Assembly (NCBI GenBank): GCA_017511535.1
Contig: JAFWJS010000035.1
Location: forward strand, 1-64,000
Length of the DNA: 64,000 nt
Direction: 5' to 3'
Source of the DNA: Eubacterium sp.
Lineage (GTDB): Bacteria > Bacillota > Clostridia > Peptostreptococcales > Anaerovoracaceae
Part shown: positions 35,895 through 44,503 of the stretch, in pieces
Layout of the letters: every line of letters starts with the position of its first letter
How positions within the stretch are numbered: the stretch's first letter is position 1
Made by a program: the position numbers and the translations under genes
The notes under the pieces: model-generated
What the model was told of the DNA's origin: nothing
Database searches by the model: none
The model's input: the letters and a program-made list of their open reading frames with translations, nothing else

Positions 35895-38563
35895 TTGATT
35901 TTCGCCTTTGCTACATTACTGTATCTTGTATATACTTTCTTGCCGCCAAGAGTCTTGAATGCTCTTACCTTGAAGAAGAAAGTCTTCTTTGATTTCAGCT
36001 TCTTTACTGTAAGCTTGTTAGCTGTAACAGTTTTTATCTTCTTGAACCCCTTATTCTTCTTGGTTGATCTGTATACTACATATTTATATCCCGAACCAAG
36101 AGCTTTCCATTTCAGTGCTGCTTTCTTCTTTTTGGCACTGGCCTTCAGATTCTTCACAACAGCATTCTGTACAGTCAGTTTATCTATCTTGGCATTGGCT
36201 TCCTCCAGTGCTGCAAGCGCCTTGGCAAGCTCATCATCAGCAGTCTGTTTCGACGCCGCATCTGCTTCAGCCTGCGCTACAGCTTCCTCAAGCTTCTTCT
36301 GAACATCTGCTATATCCGCCTTTGCCTTCTCAAGCTGCTCGTTTAATGCTTTAACTGCATCTGCATCTTTTCCAGACTGCTCAGCGGCCTTTTCCAGATC
36401 TGCCTGTGCTTTCGCAAGCTGCTCATTAAGATCGTTGATCGTTCCACTTAAGGATGCGTTCGTCTGATTTGCTGCGTCCAGCTGCTTCTGGACATCCTGA
36501 AGTTCTGCGGTAATAGCCGCTATAGTAAGTTTTGTCTCTGCAGCCGCCTTTGCCTCAGCAATTGCTTCTGCTGTATCTGCTGAGTTGATGTCTCTCTTCG
36601 CCCATTCGAGTTCATCGATAACTTCGGATGCTGCATCTTCGCTATATTTTTCCGGATCATACTTGCTGATCAATTCGTTTTTGGCCTCCGTACGAGCCTG
36701 AATAATATCATCCGATGCCTTTGTCAGACAGAACAATGTACCGGAGTCATTTATATAATAAATATTACCTTCCGCATCACATATAGGGCTGCCAAGACAA
36801 TACTGTGTATGCCCCGTTCCTGGTGCATATAACTCTTCTCTGTCGGGCTCGGTCTGACCTGGTTTATCTTTAATAAGAGTAATGCCCCCAGGCGGATAGT
36901 TATATGTTATATAGAGATAAACGGTACCGTTTTCAGAATCTTCATATGCGGTAGAAAGAAGCGCCGATGCCTGCGGATACCCATACATTGGCACCCTATA
37001 AATCAGGTCCAGTGTATTTGCGTCAGCTACCATAACACTTTGATTATCATCATCATTATTAAATCCGCCTCCATATCCAAAGTATACTCTACCATTGTAT
37101 ACTACAGGGGTGCTGGTACTCTGAGCATTATCAACATATATTTTCTCTGTAAGGTCTGAAATTTTACCTTCGTCAGTGATCTTCGCCGAGTATAAACAAC
37201 CTCCTTTTGTTGTAAAGAACACTTTGCCAGTCACTTCGTCAAAAGTAATGGAGCTGCGCTGATCACCTTTAATCTGCTCATATTTATCAACTATTTCTCC
37301 TGACTCCTTATTTACTACATAAAGTTTGCCTGTAGGTGATTGATCGTCTTCTCCGGCACCGTCATCACCGCCGACCACAAAATAGTTTCCTACTATTGTT
37401 GCGCCTGCCCAATAAAATCCACCTTTGTTTGCTATTTCCCATTTTATGGCTCCATTATTTGCATCTATGCAGTAATATTTCTGATCAGCCTCTTCACCTT
37501 TCCAAAAACCAACATAGACTGATTGAGTCTCAGAATCATATATTACAGGTGTTTGATTTTGTCCTGCTAGTTTTACAGACCACAATTTTGTAAGTGTGGT
37601 AGCTTCAAAAGCAGACACACCACCAAGAAACTCTACAAAAATGACACCTTTTTTAGAGCCCTCATTTCCAATAACTCCATATGCAGGAGAAACAGTATTA
37701 AAGCCAGAAAGCGAACCAATAGATGCACTTTTGTCTATTTGCCCTGTTTCTTTATCGATTCTACACACTTGAGCTCCGCCTAATACATAAACATATTCAC
37801 CGACTAAGAGCGGAGGACTCATCTTGCCAATACTTTCTCCCTGAAGCTGCCATTTTAATTTAGCCTCTCTTTCTTTTGGCGTATTAGTACTTACTACTGC
37901 ATTATTATGTATACCATTTCTGAAACTACTCCATTCTGATTGCCAAACATCATATGGTACGTCAGGTAAAGCTTCTTTGGTATATATAATATCTTCTATT
38001 GTAAGTGAATCGTCTTTGCCTCTATAAGAAGATTTTGAATTTGTAAATTTTTCGTCCGTTTCCTTTGCAAAATATATGTAGTTATCAACTTTTTCAAAAA
38101 GAACAGCACCTTCTGCTTTTTTTTCAATTTTAAATGATAGTATTTTTGTCCCAGTATCATCAAATGAAACTGTTTCATCAAAAGGGTTTATGGATATATC
38201 GTAACCACCCATACCTACGGCTTGTGCATAGGAGTATTTACAGTTCACTCCTTCAGATCCAACATAAGAAGTAATGGTATTCTCCATAACTTCTTCTTCC
38301 GTTTTATTTCCTGGAATTCTAAATCTTATATTCCCTCTATTGACTGATTCAAGATTATAAGCAAAAACGGATACTTCGTATTGCCCACCTACAGGAATCG
38401 TCTCATTAGGTGCAGCATCTATCCATATTTCGACTCGTGGTGTCTGATCTAGTTCAGGCGTAACATATTCATCATTATCATCCGCATATATCAAACTTGA
38501 AAAACTCACAAGTATTAGAACTATAGATAATGCTACCGTACTTGCTTTTTTAATAATCGACAT
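35891..38563 (-). CDS. Secreted PQQ-type beta-propeller protein with coiled coil and Fn3-like C-terminus
   Basis: The 890-residue protein has a signal peptide (VALSIVLILVSFSSLIYA), a cohesin-like N-terminal domain, then a PQQ-like beta-propeller (about residues 210-580) with blades such as SPPLLVGEYVYVLGG and TPVIYDSETQSVYVGFW. A long alanine/glutamate-rich coiled coil and a lysine-rich Fn3-like domain (AALKWKALGSGYKYVVYRST) finish it. ATG 38563 is preferred: GAGGT lies 8 bases upstream. The first 700 or so bases of the gene are much richer in A and T than the last 1000, which suggests a mosaic origin. Probably binds a surface or extracellular ligand. Confidence 0.78.
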   Translation of the reverse strand: MSIIKKASTVALSIVLILVSFSSLIYADDNDEYVTPELDQTPRVEIWIDAAPNETIPVGGQYEVSVFAYNLESVNRGNIRFRIPGNKTEEEVMENTITSYVGSEGVNCKYSYAQAVGMGGYDISINPFDETVSFDDTGTKILSFKIEKKAEGAVLFEKVDNYIYFAKETDEKFTNSKSSYRGKDDSLTIEDIIYTKEALPDVPYDVWQSEWSSFRNGIHNNAVVSTNTPKEREAKLKWQLQGESIGKMSPPLLVGEYVYVLGGAQVCRIDKETGQIDKSASIGSLSGFNTVSPAYGVIGNEGSKKGVIFVEFLGGVSAFEATTLTKLWSVKLAGQNQTPVIYDSETQSVYVGFWKGEEADQKYYCIDANNGAIKWEIANKGGFYWAGATIVGNYFVVGGDDGAGEDDQSPTGKLYVVNKESGEIVDKYEQIKGDQRSSITFDEVTGKVFFTTKGGCLYSAKITDEGKISDLTEKIYVDNAQSTSTPVVYNGRVYFGYGGGFNNDDDNQSVMVADANTLDLIYRVPMYGYPQASALLSTAYEDSENGTVYLYITYNYPPGGITLIKDKPGQTEPDREELYAPGTGHTQYCLGSPICDAEGNIYYINDSGTLFCLTKASDDIIQARTEAKNELISKYDPEKYSEDAASEVIDELEWAKRDINSADTAEAIAEAKAAAETKLTIAAITAELQDVQKQLDAANQTNASLSGTINDLNEQLAKAQADLEKAAEQSGKDADAVKALNEQLEKAKADIADVQKKLEEAVAQAEADAASKQTADDELAKALAALEEANAKIDKLTVQNAVVKNLKASAKKKKAALKWKALGSGYKYVVYRSTKKNKGFKKIKTVTANKLTVKKLKSKKTFFFKVRAFKTLGGKKVYTRYSNVAKAKIK

Positions 38564-38624
38564 AATTGTGTACCTCGAAAAAAGACAGGGGCAGGGCATT
38601 TGCCCTGCCTCTAATGATATCTAC

Positions 38625-39434
38625 TTAAAACATATTAACAGCAGCATTTACTGTAGACTGACTTGCTGTCATATTCTTTAGTACTGCTAGTCCGTTCAAA
38701 TACGCTGCGCCTGTTTTATTTGTTTCATTAGCCATGGCTCTAACTAAAGCGCTTTTGTCTGCTGCTGTATAGAAAGCTTCTGCCTGTGTGTCTGGCATTA
38801 GAAGATCCCATCCATCATATCCACAATCTCTTGCTAATGCACATGTGTACTCAAAACGAAGAACCGTATTATCCTGTGTGATCTGAGAAGAAGCATTTGG
38901 ATAAGATTCATCAATTGATGTCGCATTCTCATCCCATGTTATAGTGTTATTCGCCGAGACAATCCATCCTCCCCAGAAGTTAAAGTCTCCATGCTGTAAC
39001 CATGAATTACTCAAAGGCGGGTTATTACAATAATCTGGATCCCAGTAAAAATCTTCGAACATTGGACACGCATCATTATATTCATCAACAAATTCGTAGT
39101 CATCTTCGTAATAAAAATCCGGGTGTCCAGAAACCTTAAATCCTCTGATGTACGCTGTGCCATTAGCCACACTGCCTGTCATAGTGTAATCGAATACCGA
39201 ACTTCCCAGATTCGTTCTTACCTGATTCAAAATATCAACTACTGTAGAACCGCTAGGAACCGTTACCTTGTACGGTTCCAGGATTGGATCCTGATTCGCA
39301 ATAAGTGTTCTTTCAACTGTAACGTACACGTTGATGTTGTCTGCATAAACACTCTCAGAAGCTATTACTCCAATAGCAAGCGTTAAAACAGTTGCCAGAA
39401 TCAACATCAATCCTCTTCTAGATAAAGTTTTCAT
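38625..39434 (-). CDS. Secreted DUF4430-like protein
   Basis: The 269-residue protein has a signal peptide ending SVYADN and a DUF4430-like domain: VTVPSGSTVVDILNQVRTNL, FDYTMTGSVANGTAYIRGF and FWGGWIVSANNTITWDEN. DUF4430 domains occur in cobalamin-binding and other secreted proteins; the ligand here is not known. It is the first gene of an operon running to 33911. AAGGAG precedes the ATG. Its leader contains a strong hairpin. Confidence 0.75.
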   Translation of the reverse strand: MKTLSRRGLMLILATVLTLAIGVIASESVYADNINVYVTVERTLIANQDPILEPYKVTVPSGSTVVDILNQVRTNLGSSVFDYTMTGSVANGTAYIRGFKVSGHPDFYYEDDYEFVDEYNDACPMFEDFYWDPDYCNNPPLSNSWLQHGDFNFWGGWIVSANNTITWDENATSIDESYPNASSQITQDNTVLRFEYTCALARDCGYDGWDLLMPDTQAEAFYTAADKSALVRAMANETNKTGAAYLNGLAVLKNMTASQSTVNAAVNMF

Positions 39435-39501
39435 TTTAAACTCCTTTCTTCAATTATAAATACTGCTAATTCTGATTATTGAGCGCCTTAGACGTTCTCT
39501 G

Positions 39502-39567
39502 AGAAAGGAATCCCGCATTTAAAAATGCGCTTTCAGGGGACCTTTCTATATCCTTAAGAATATTATA
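39502..39567 (-). promoter_or_regulatory. Candidate promoter and 5' leader hairpin of the DUF4430 operon
   Basis: Leftward TATAAT (39562-39567, no good -35) would start a transcript near 39555. Directly after lies a long hairpin: outer arms AGAAAGG/CCTTTCT (39502-39508, 39541-39547) and inner arms CGCATTT/AAATGCG. No T run follows, so it is more likely a stability or binding element than a terminator. Confidence 0.5.
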
Positions 39568-39619
39568 GAATTACCCGCTGAAATACGCATTATGGAAAAG
39601 TTGTCCCGGAATGCACGTA

Positions 39620-41512
39620 TCAGCGCACTACCGGAACATAAAAATATGGCTTTCTGTCACGCCACGCTATGAATGTTCTTTTCTTCAGATCTACTCTCCA
39701 TCTGTTCTCGTTTATATATCCTCCGAAGGCACATCTCGTCAGCAGTCTTACCGTCTCATCCGGGAGCTCGTCTTCTGAGATCTCCGGTACAGAAAACTCG
39801 GCATATCTTCCCCCCGGAATAACCTCTTCATGCGCGCCGGACATCTGCTCCAGTTCTTCCGCCTGCTCTTCAGTCAGGGCTTCTTTCAGTACTGTTCCTA
39901 CATAATATTTATAAAGTCTTTGATCTTCTTCGTAGACAGCCTGGTCTCCCCAGATGAACACCTTCTCCTCAGGCTGACTGAAAAGGGTTTTGATCGCGGC
40001 GAAATCAGGAAAGTCACGGTTGAACCAGTAAAGCATGCGGCCGACGATATCATTTGGCACGGAGCGGTCTTCAGACTCTTCTATGGAGTGCGTGAGGACA
40101 TGCATTTCCGGCTCGTTATGATAGCTCACATGGACTCGCTTTTTATTGACCTCGTAGTATTCCATCAGATCTGTCAGCATGGTGTCCTCCGGGGCGTATT
40201 CGTCCGGAGCTTTACCAAAGTACGACCTGAATGTTTTCTCATAGAACGGTACAGATGAGAATCTGTATTTAGACAAGGTCTCTGTCTGTCCGGCGCCTGC
40301 CGCCATCTCACTGTAAGCGAGCAGAAGCCTTCTCTTGGTGATGTATTCTGACGGAGTCATTCCATAGTACATGGAGAAAACGTCTCTGTAGTTTTCTGTG
40401 CTGTAGCCTGAGACCTGTGCGAGGGAATCAAGTGTAAGGTTCTCTGTTATGTTCTCGTCTATATAGTCAGACCAGGCCTGGATGCTCCATCTCTGCGGCT
40501 TCATTGCATCGTCTATGCCCATGCCCTCTGAGAGCGGCAGATATATAGAGACCCGGTCACTGTCAAAAGTCTCATATGTGAAGCCCATGGTATTTGTGAC
40601 TTTCCGGTTGATCGGGACCCACTCCTTGAATATGTATCTGTTCATGATGCGGGACATGAGATTGATGTCAGAACTGTCCTCCGGCCTTCTGTAGGAAAAG
40701 ACTGCGTAGTTGCCGCCCTGGATGGTGATCTCCTTATCGTTGCGATAATATGGGGTATCCGGTTCAGGCGCCGACGGCTCCAGGTACGGCGTCGAGCTCC
40801 TCTCAACGACAGGACCGAAAACATACTCCATGCTCTTCTCTTTCTCGTACCACCAGATACCGACTTTCTCTTTGTCCGCTGTCAGGTCGAGGCCGGGATA
40901 TTCTTCTTTCGGGAAATCGCTTCTGAATATGAAGGCGCTCTGGTCCATGAAGTATGTGTTGTCACCCTGCGGGGCCGGGATCTCCTGACCTCTTATGCGG
41001 AGCGCGTTGACGCGGCGGTATTCCATGGATATTTCCACGCCTTTGATCCTGTTTCTGAAAGGCATGTCGGGAACGGGATAGTTGCTCTTGTAGAATTGTC
41101 TCGGCGAAATGCCGAATTCATTCCGGAATGCTTTGGAAAAACTCTGGGCGTTGGCGAAGCTGTATTTCTTTCCTACTGCGCCCGGAAAGTTGTTTTCGCG
41201 GATGTCGCGTGCGGCTTCGTGGAGGCGCATCCTGGTGACGAATCTGCCGAACGGCATATTGAAATAACTCCTGAAGGCTCGGACGAAATACTCTTTGTCA
41301 TAGCCGGCTACTGCAGCACAGTTGTCAAGCGTCAGTTCCGGATCGGTTATTTTCTGGATAATAAAATCCAGGGCGTGCTCCATCTTCTGCATGCTCCTGA
41401 GGTCCTGAGCATCCAGCCGGTACGGCGCGTCATCCATTTTCCTATACGTGAACGCTATGTCGTCGTATATTTCCTTATTCTTGGTCTTTTTCTTTTTTGA
41501 TCTGCTGCCCAA
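39620..41512 (-). CDS. AraC-family regulator with two HTH and two effector-binding domains
   Basis: The 630-residue protein is about double the usual length and is internally repeated. The first half has an AraC helix-turn-helix (about 25-130: YDKEYFVRAFRSYFNMPFGR, QSFSKAFRNEFGISPRQFY) and a GyrI-like effector-binding domain (about 150-315). The second half repeats this: another HTH (about 335-440: TLDSLAQVSGYSTENYRDVF) and another GyrI-like domain to the end. The second HTH has diverged more. The start is a TTG at 41512 with GAGG 4 bases upstream; ATG 41437 is an alternative. Its target is unknown; the divergent gene context gives no clue. Confidence 0.85.
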   Translation of the reverse strand: MGSRSKKKKTKNKEIYDDIAFTYRKMDDAPYRLDAQDLRSMQKMEHALDFIIQKITDPELTLDNCAAVAGYDKEYFVRAFRSYFNMPFGRFVTRMRLHEAARDIRENNFPGAVGKKYSFANAQSFSKAFRNEFGISPRQFYKSNYPVPDMPFRNRIKGVEISMEYRRVNALRIRGQEIPAPQGDNTYFMDQSAFIFRSDFPKEEYPGLDLTADKEKVGIWWYEKEKSMEYVFGPVVERSSTPYLEPSAPEPDTPYYRNDKEITIQGGNYAVFSYRRPEDSSDINLMSRIMNRYIFKEWVPINRKVTNTMGFTYETFDSDRVSIYLPLSEGMGIDDAMKPQRWSIQAWSDYIDENITENLTLDSLAQVSGYSTENYRDVFSMYYGMTPSEYITKRRLLLAYSEMAAGAGQTETLSKYRFSSVPFYEKTFRSYFGKAPDEYAPEDTMLTDLMEYYEVNKKRVHVSYHNEPEMHVLTHSIEESEDRSVPNDIVGRMLYWFNRDFPDFAAIKTLFSQPEEKVFIWGDQAVYEEDQRLYKYYVGTVLKEALTEEQAEELEQMSGAHEEVIPGGRYAEFSVPEISEDELPDETVRLLTRCAFGGYINENRWRVDLKKRTFIAWRDRKPYFYVPVVR

Positions 41513-41626
41513 CTTTCCTCGCCTCGCCTATATTATATAATAACACGGGTGCGGTCTGCCTTGGGAGAAAGTTGTCTGAGAATGCACTTTTTGCAGCGGA
41601 CAGGTTGAAGCTGACGCATAATGTGA

Positions 41627-42529
41627 TCAGTCAGTTCTGATGTGGTAATAGTCGAGGATCTCTCTGAATTTGTTCTGTTGTGATTCTGCAGTACCGATAA
41701 GATATCCTTTCTGGCGTGGCCATTCCGCAAGGCCGCGGTAATAAAACATCTTGATATCATCCTCGATTATAAACGGCAGGACGCCGGTCCTGAGGCATTC
41801 CTTGAACAGGATAAGACGGCCGACTCTGCCATTGCCGTCCTGGAATGGATGGATGCGCTCAAATCTGTAATGAAAATCCAGAAGGTCTTTCAGAGTCTTG
41901 TTGTCAGTCATATTGTACTGCCTGATCAGGTCTTTCATCTTCTTCGGGACCTCTTCAGGGTGAGCCGTAGTCATTCCGCCGACTTCATTATCCAGTTTCT
42001 TATAAGCGCCGACCGCAAACCAGGATCTCCTGCTGTCCTGTGTGCCTGTCTTAAGTATCATATGAAGTTTTTTGATCATGCTTTCTGATATGTGCTGTTT
42101 TGCGTGGTCTATGATATAGTCAAGCGCTCTGAAATGATTTACGGCCTCGACGACATCGTCCGCATTGACAGATCCTCCCTCAAATCCTATGGTATTGGTC
42201 TCATATATGTACCTTGTCTGATCATGCGTGAGCCGGCTGCCTTCTATACGATTGGAATTGTATGCGAATTCTATCTGAATCAGATGATAGATGCCGCCTG
42301 GCATCATTGACTCTTTCTCCATTCTGAGTCTGGCGAGAAGATCATCCGGCACGGCTGTTCTGCCGGATGCCGGCTGCTTCCTTTCCGGCTTGACCGCATC
42401 TTCCGGGATGTTCCATATGGTGCCTGTCTTAAACGCGCCTTCAACCCTCCCATCTTCGCAGTACTGGCGCACAACTCTCGGCGTGATGTTCCATTTGCCT
42501 GCGGCTTCCTTTACGTTTATATATCTCAT
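41627..42529 (-). CDS. Fic-domain protein with N-terminal DNA-binding helix and inhibitory motif
   Basis: The 300-residue protein has the Fic core motif HPFQDGNGRVGR, typical of AMP-transfer enzymes. An inhibitory motif of the (S/T)xxxE(G/N) form, SNRIEG, lies N-terminal of the core, so the enzyme is autoinhibited (class II). Residues 1-60 look like a helix-turn-helix (INVKEAAGKWNITPRVVRQY). A partner antitoxin gene is not needed with this layout and none is seen. ATG 42529 is preferred: AGGGG lies 8 bases upstream. The target protein is unknown. Confidence 0.9.
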   Translation of the reverse strand: MRYINVKEAAGKWNITPRVVRQYCEDGRVEGAFKTGTIWNIPEDAVKPERKQPASGRTAVPDDLLARLRMEKESMMPGGIYHLIQIEFAYNSNRIEGSRLTHDQTRYIYETNTIGFEGGSVNADDVVEAVNHFRALDYIIDHAKQHISESMIKKLHMILKTGTQDSRRSWFAVGAYKKLDNEVGGMTTAHPEEVPKKMKDLIRQYNMTDNKTLKDLLDFHYRFERIHPFQDGNGRVGRLILFKECLRTGVLPFIIEDDIKMFYYRGLAEWPRQKGYLIGTAESQQNKFREILDYYHIRTD

Positions 42530-42596
42530 AAGTTTATCCCCTATCGAAAAAACAACATGTTCCACTTTGCCTGGGTTTTACATTAATTATACACCA

Positions 42597-42623
42597 AAAC
42601 AGCCGCTTGCGGCTGTTTTTTTC
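42597..42623. terminator. Terminator-like hairpin upstream of the Fic gene
   Basis: CAGCCG and CGGCTG pair around CTTG, with AAAA before and seven T after. The T run suits rightward transcription, while A's on the other side could serve the leftward gene at 42772. Confidence 0.7.
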
Positions 42624-42771
42624 GACATTTTTGACAGTGCTTTTGGGTATAAACAGCCGCGAATGCGCATAACCGTTGAAATCTACGCAACATCGCCTAA
42701 TGGCGATTTGGAACAAAAAGAACGGCTTGAAACAGCCGCTCTTTTCATGTGTTTATAATTCTACCTGCGCT
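42624..42771 (-). other. Intergenic hairpins downstream of the membrane-protein gene
   Basis: A hairpin (CGGCT/AGCCG) inside AAAAAGAA and CTCTTTT flanks at about 42716-42745 is a likely terminator of the gene at 42772. ATCGCC-taat-GGCGAT near 42692 is another. AAACAGCCGC occurs three times in this stretch. Confidence 0.5.
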
Positions 42772-43929
42772 TTACCACTGGGTCCTCTTGAAGTTCTTCT
42801 TCTGGATCTCATAGGAGACAGTCATGCTGTCGTCATCCTGACTGCTCTTGTTCTTGCCTTCGCTGTAGCTGACCTTGCAGTGCATGATGTAGTCGTCGCT
42901 GCCGACTGTGCTTTCCTGCGTACCTTCCCATTCCGACTTCTCGCGGATGTTGTCGATATAGTTAAGCATGTAGTCGGAAAACACGACCGGAACTTCTGTG
43001 ACCGTCGGGTATACGAAAAGGTCCTTATAGTCTGCCGTCGTCTTGTGGATGTCCTCGATCTCTTTCCTCACTCCTTCAGACTTCAGCTTATCCAGCTCCT
43101 TTACCTTATATTTCCCCTTATACCTCAACATATACGATGCGTCGAGGACCTTTCCGTTCTCATCGATGTCAATGATCATCGTTACTCTTCCGTTGATCCT
43201 GAACGTGTGCCTGTCCACAAAGCTCATTACCTTGTCTTCCGATTTATGGTCGAATCCGCTCAGCGATTTCTCGAGGCGTTCCGTGACATCTGCTCTGGCT
43301 TTATCCGTGATCACTTTCTGTTTCGCCGCGGCCTGGAAGACAACGACGCTTTCAAATATCAAAGCCGCCACTGCGGCTGCGATCAGTATGTACGACAGCT
43401 TATATGGGGTTTTCAGATGATAGAAGGCGTCAATAAATCTGTTTCTGTCTTTATCCAGCCTCGGTATCTCGACAGGCTCCATCCCGGCTTCCACGATCTT
43501 GTCGTCCGCCCTGATGATGAGCCCCTTCTTATCAGAATAAACAAAATGATACACAAGCCATGATATTCCGACTATAGCAAAGAACACTATGCCGCATGTG
43601 TATATGAACGGACGGTAAAATGTCGCGATCATTTCGTTGAAAGACGCGCCGAGCATATACCTGGAAAAGATCATTTCCGTCGCGCCCAGTGAAAGGAGCG
43701 ATCCGAGCGGTCCGATGATGACGGCAAGGATGCCGACGGTCCCGAACTTTCTCGCCATTGCGTTGAGAGTGTAGTTCCTCTTTTCTTCGGCGGAAAGCAT
43801 GTCGGGCGACCCGATCATCTTCGTTTCATCTATCTTATATTTTTCAGGTTCCGCGGCGATCTGTCCCTTCTTCTTCTTTCCGCGTCCCTGCTCTTTATAT
43901 TTCTGTATCTCTTTCTCCTGATCGTTCAC
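42772..43929 (-). CDS. Membrane protein of unknown function
   Basis: I do not recognise this 385-residue protein. After a charged N-terminal segment of about 60 residues it has three predicted membrane helices (VGILAVIIGPLGSLLSL, FIYTCGIVFFAIVGISWLVY and YILIAAAVAALIFESVVV), then about 200 residues that look soluble and extracellular (VDRHTFRINGRVTMIIDIDE). The start is probably GTG 43929, 6 bases after GGAGG; the longer frame to 43947 would overlap that site. It lies divergent to an ArsR-type regulator. Confidence 0.65.
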   Translation of the reverse strand: MNDQEKEIQKYKEQGRGKKKKGQIAAEPEKYKIDETKMIGSPDMLSAEEKRNYTLNAMARKFGTVGILAVIIGPLGSLLSLGATEMIFSRYMLGASFNEMIATFYRPFIYTCGIVFFAIVGISWLVYHFVYSDKKGLIIRADDKIVEAGMEPVEIPRLDKDRNRFIDAFYHLKTPYKLSYILIAAAVAALIFESVVVFQAAAKQKVITDKARADVTERLEKSLSGFDHKSEDKVMSFVDRHTFRINGRVTMIIDIDENGKVLDASYMLRYKGKYKVKELDKLKSEGVRKEIEDIHKTTADYKDLFVYPTVTEVPVVFSDYMLNYIDNIREKSEWEGTQESTVGSDDYIMHCKVSYSEGKNKSSQDDDSMTVSYEIQKKNFKRTQW

Positions 43930-44033
43930 TTCAGTCCTCCATATCAAAAGTTTTCGTCATATACTGATTTTACACTATTTCACCGTAGTTGTCACGTAAG
44001 TGTGTTCCGGGGGAGGTATCCTTAAGTTATGTG

Positions 44034-44098
44034 TTGAAAATTCAATGGTTCTGGTGTATAATCGCCTATATGCGATATGACCCTCAGGGGTCTTTTTT
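44034..44098 (+). promoter_or_regulatory. Promoter followed directly by an intrinsic terminator before the ArsR-type gene
   Basis: TTGAAA (44034-44039) and TATAAT (44057-44062) are 17 bases apart. Only about 10 bases after the expected start, GACCC-tcag-GGGTC (44079-44092) forms a stem followed by six T. The regulator gene begins at 44122, so most transcripts may stop in the leader unless this is controlled. Confidence 0.7.
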
Positions 44099-44121
44099 GA
44101 CGGACGAAAGATGAGGCATAA

Positions 44122-44454
44122 ATGAGGATAAGGAAAAAGGAAGTCGCTGTCGACAGTCTTACAGATAAAGAGATCGATCTGGTAACGAAAGTGTCGGATG
44201 CTCTGGCGCACCCTGCCAGGCTCGAGCTCTACAGATATATCATGACAGAGAACAGGCGCATGAACAAAGTCTGCACCAAAGATCTGGTCGCTGCGTTCGA
44301 TTATGCGCAGGCCACGATCTCGCAGCACATGAAGGTCCTGGTAAGAAGCGGCCTGGTCGACGTGAAAAATGAAGAGAGGTTTGCGTATTACTACGCAAAC
44401 CTCGGAGTTCTCATGAAATATACCGACGCAGTAAAGAAGTACTCGATCGTGTAG
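44122..44454 (+). CDS. ArsR-family transcription regulator
   Basis: The 110-residue protein has the winged-helix layout of ArsR/SmtB repressors: LVTKVSDALAHPARLELYRY at the start, the recognition-helix region AQATISQHMKVLVRSGLVDV, and the wing KNEERFAYYYAN. Cysteine-based metal sites of metal sensors (CxC) are absent; one cysteine is present in NKVCTKDL, so the signal may not be a metal. Its promoter is followed by a terminator before the ATG. The divergent membrane-protein gene at 42772 may be its target, which is inference. Confidence 0.85.
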   Translation: MRIRKKEVAVDSLTDKEIDLVTKVSDALAHPARLELYRYIMTENRRMNKVCTKDLVAAFDYAQATISQHMKVLVRSGLVDVKNEERFAYYYANLGVLMKYTDAVKKYSIV

Positions 44455-44503
44455 TGTCAATGGGTTGTCAATGGGGACGGTTCTTTTTGACACATTCATT
44501 TGT
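44455..44503. repeat. Dispersed repeat, copy 6
   Basis: GGGGACGGTTCTTTTTGACAC follows two GTGTCA/TGTCA elements, so GTGTCA pairs with TGACAC. The element lies between the convergent ArsR-type and rlmH genes and may end both transcripts. Confidence 0.7.

Noticed and set aside
42676..43563. 295-codon plus-strand frame opposite the membrane-protein gene
   Set aside because: The minus strand has clear membrane helices, a ribosome site and a terminator; the plus frame has none.
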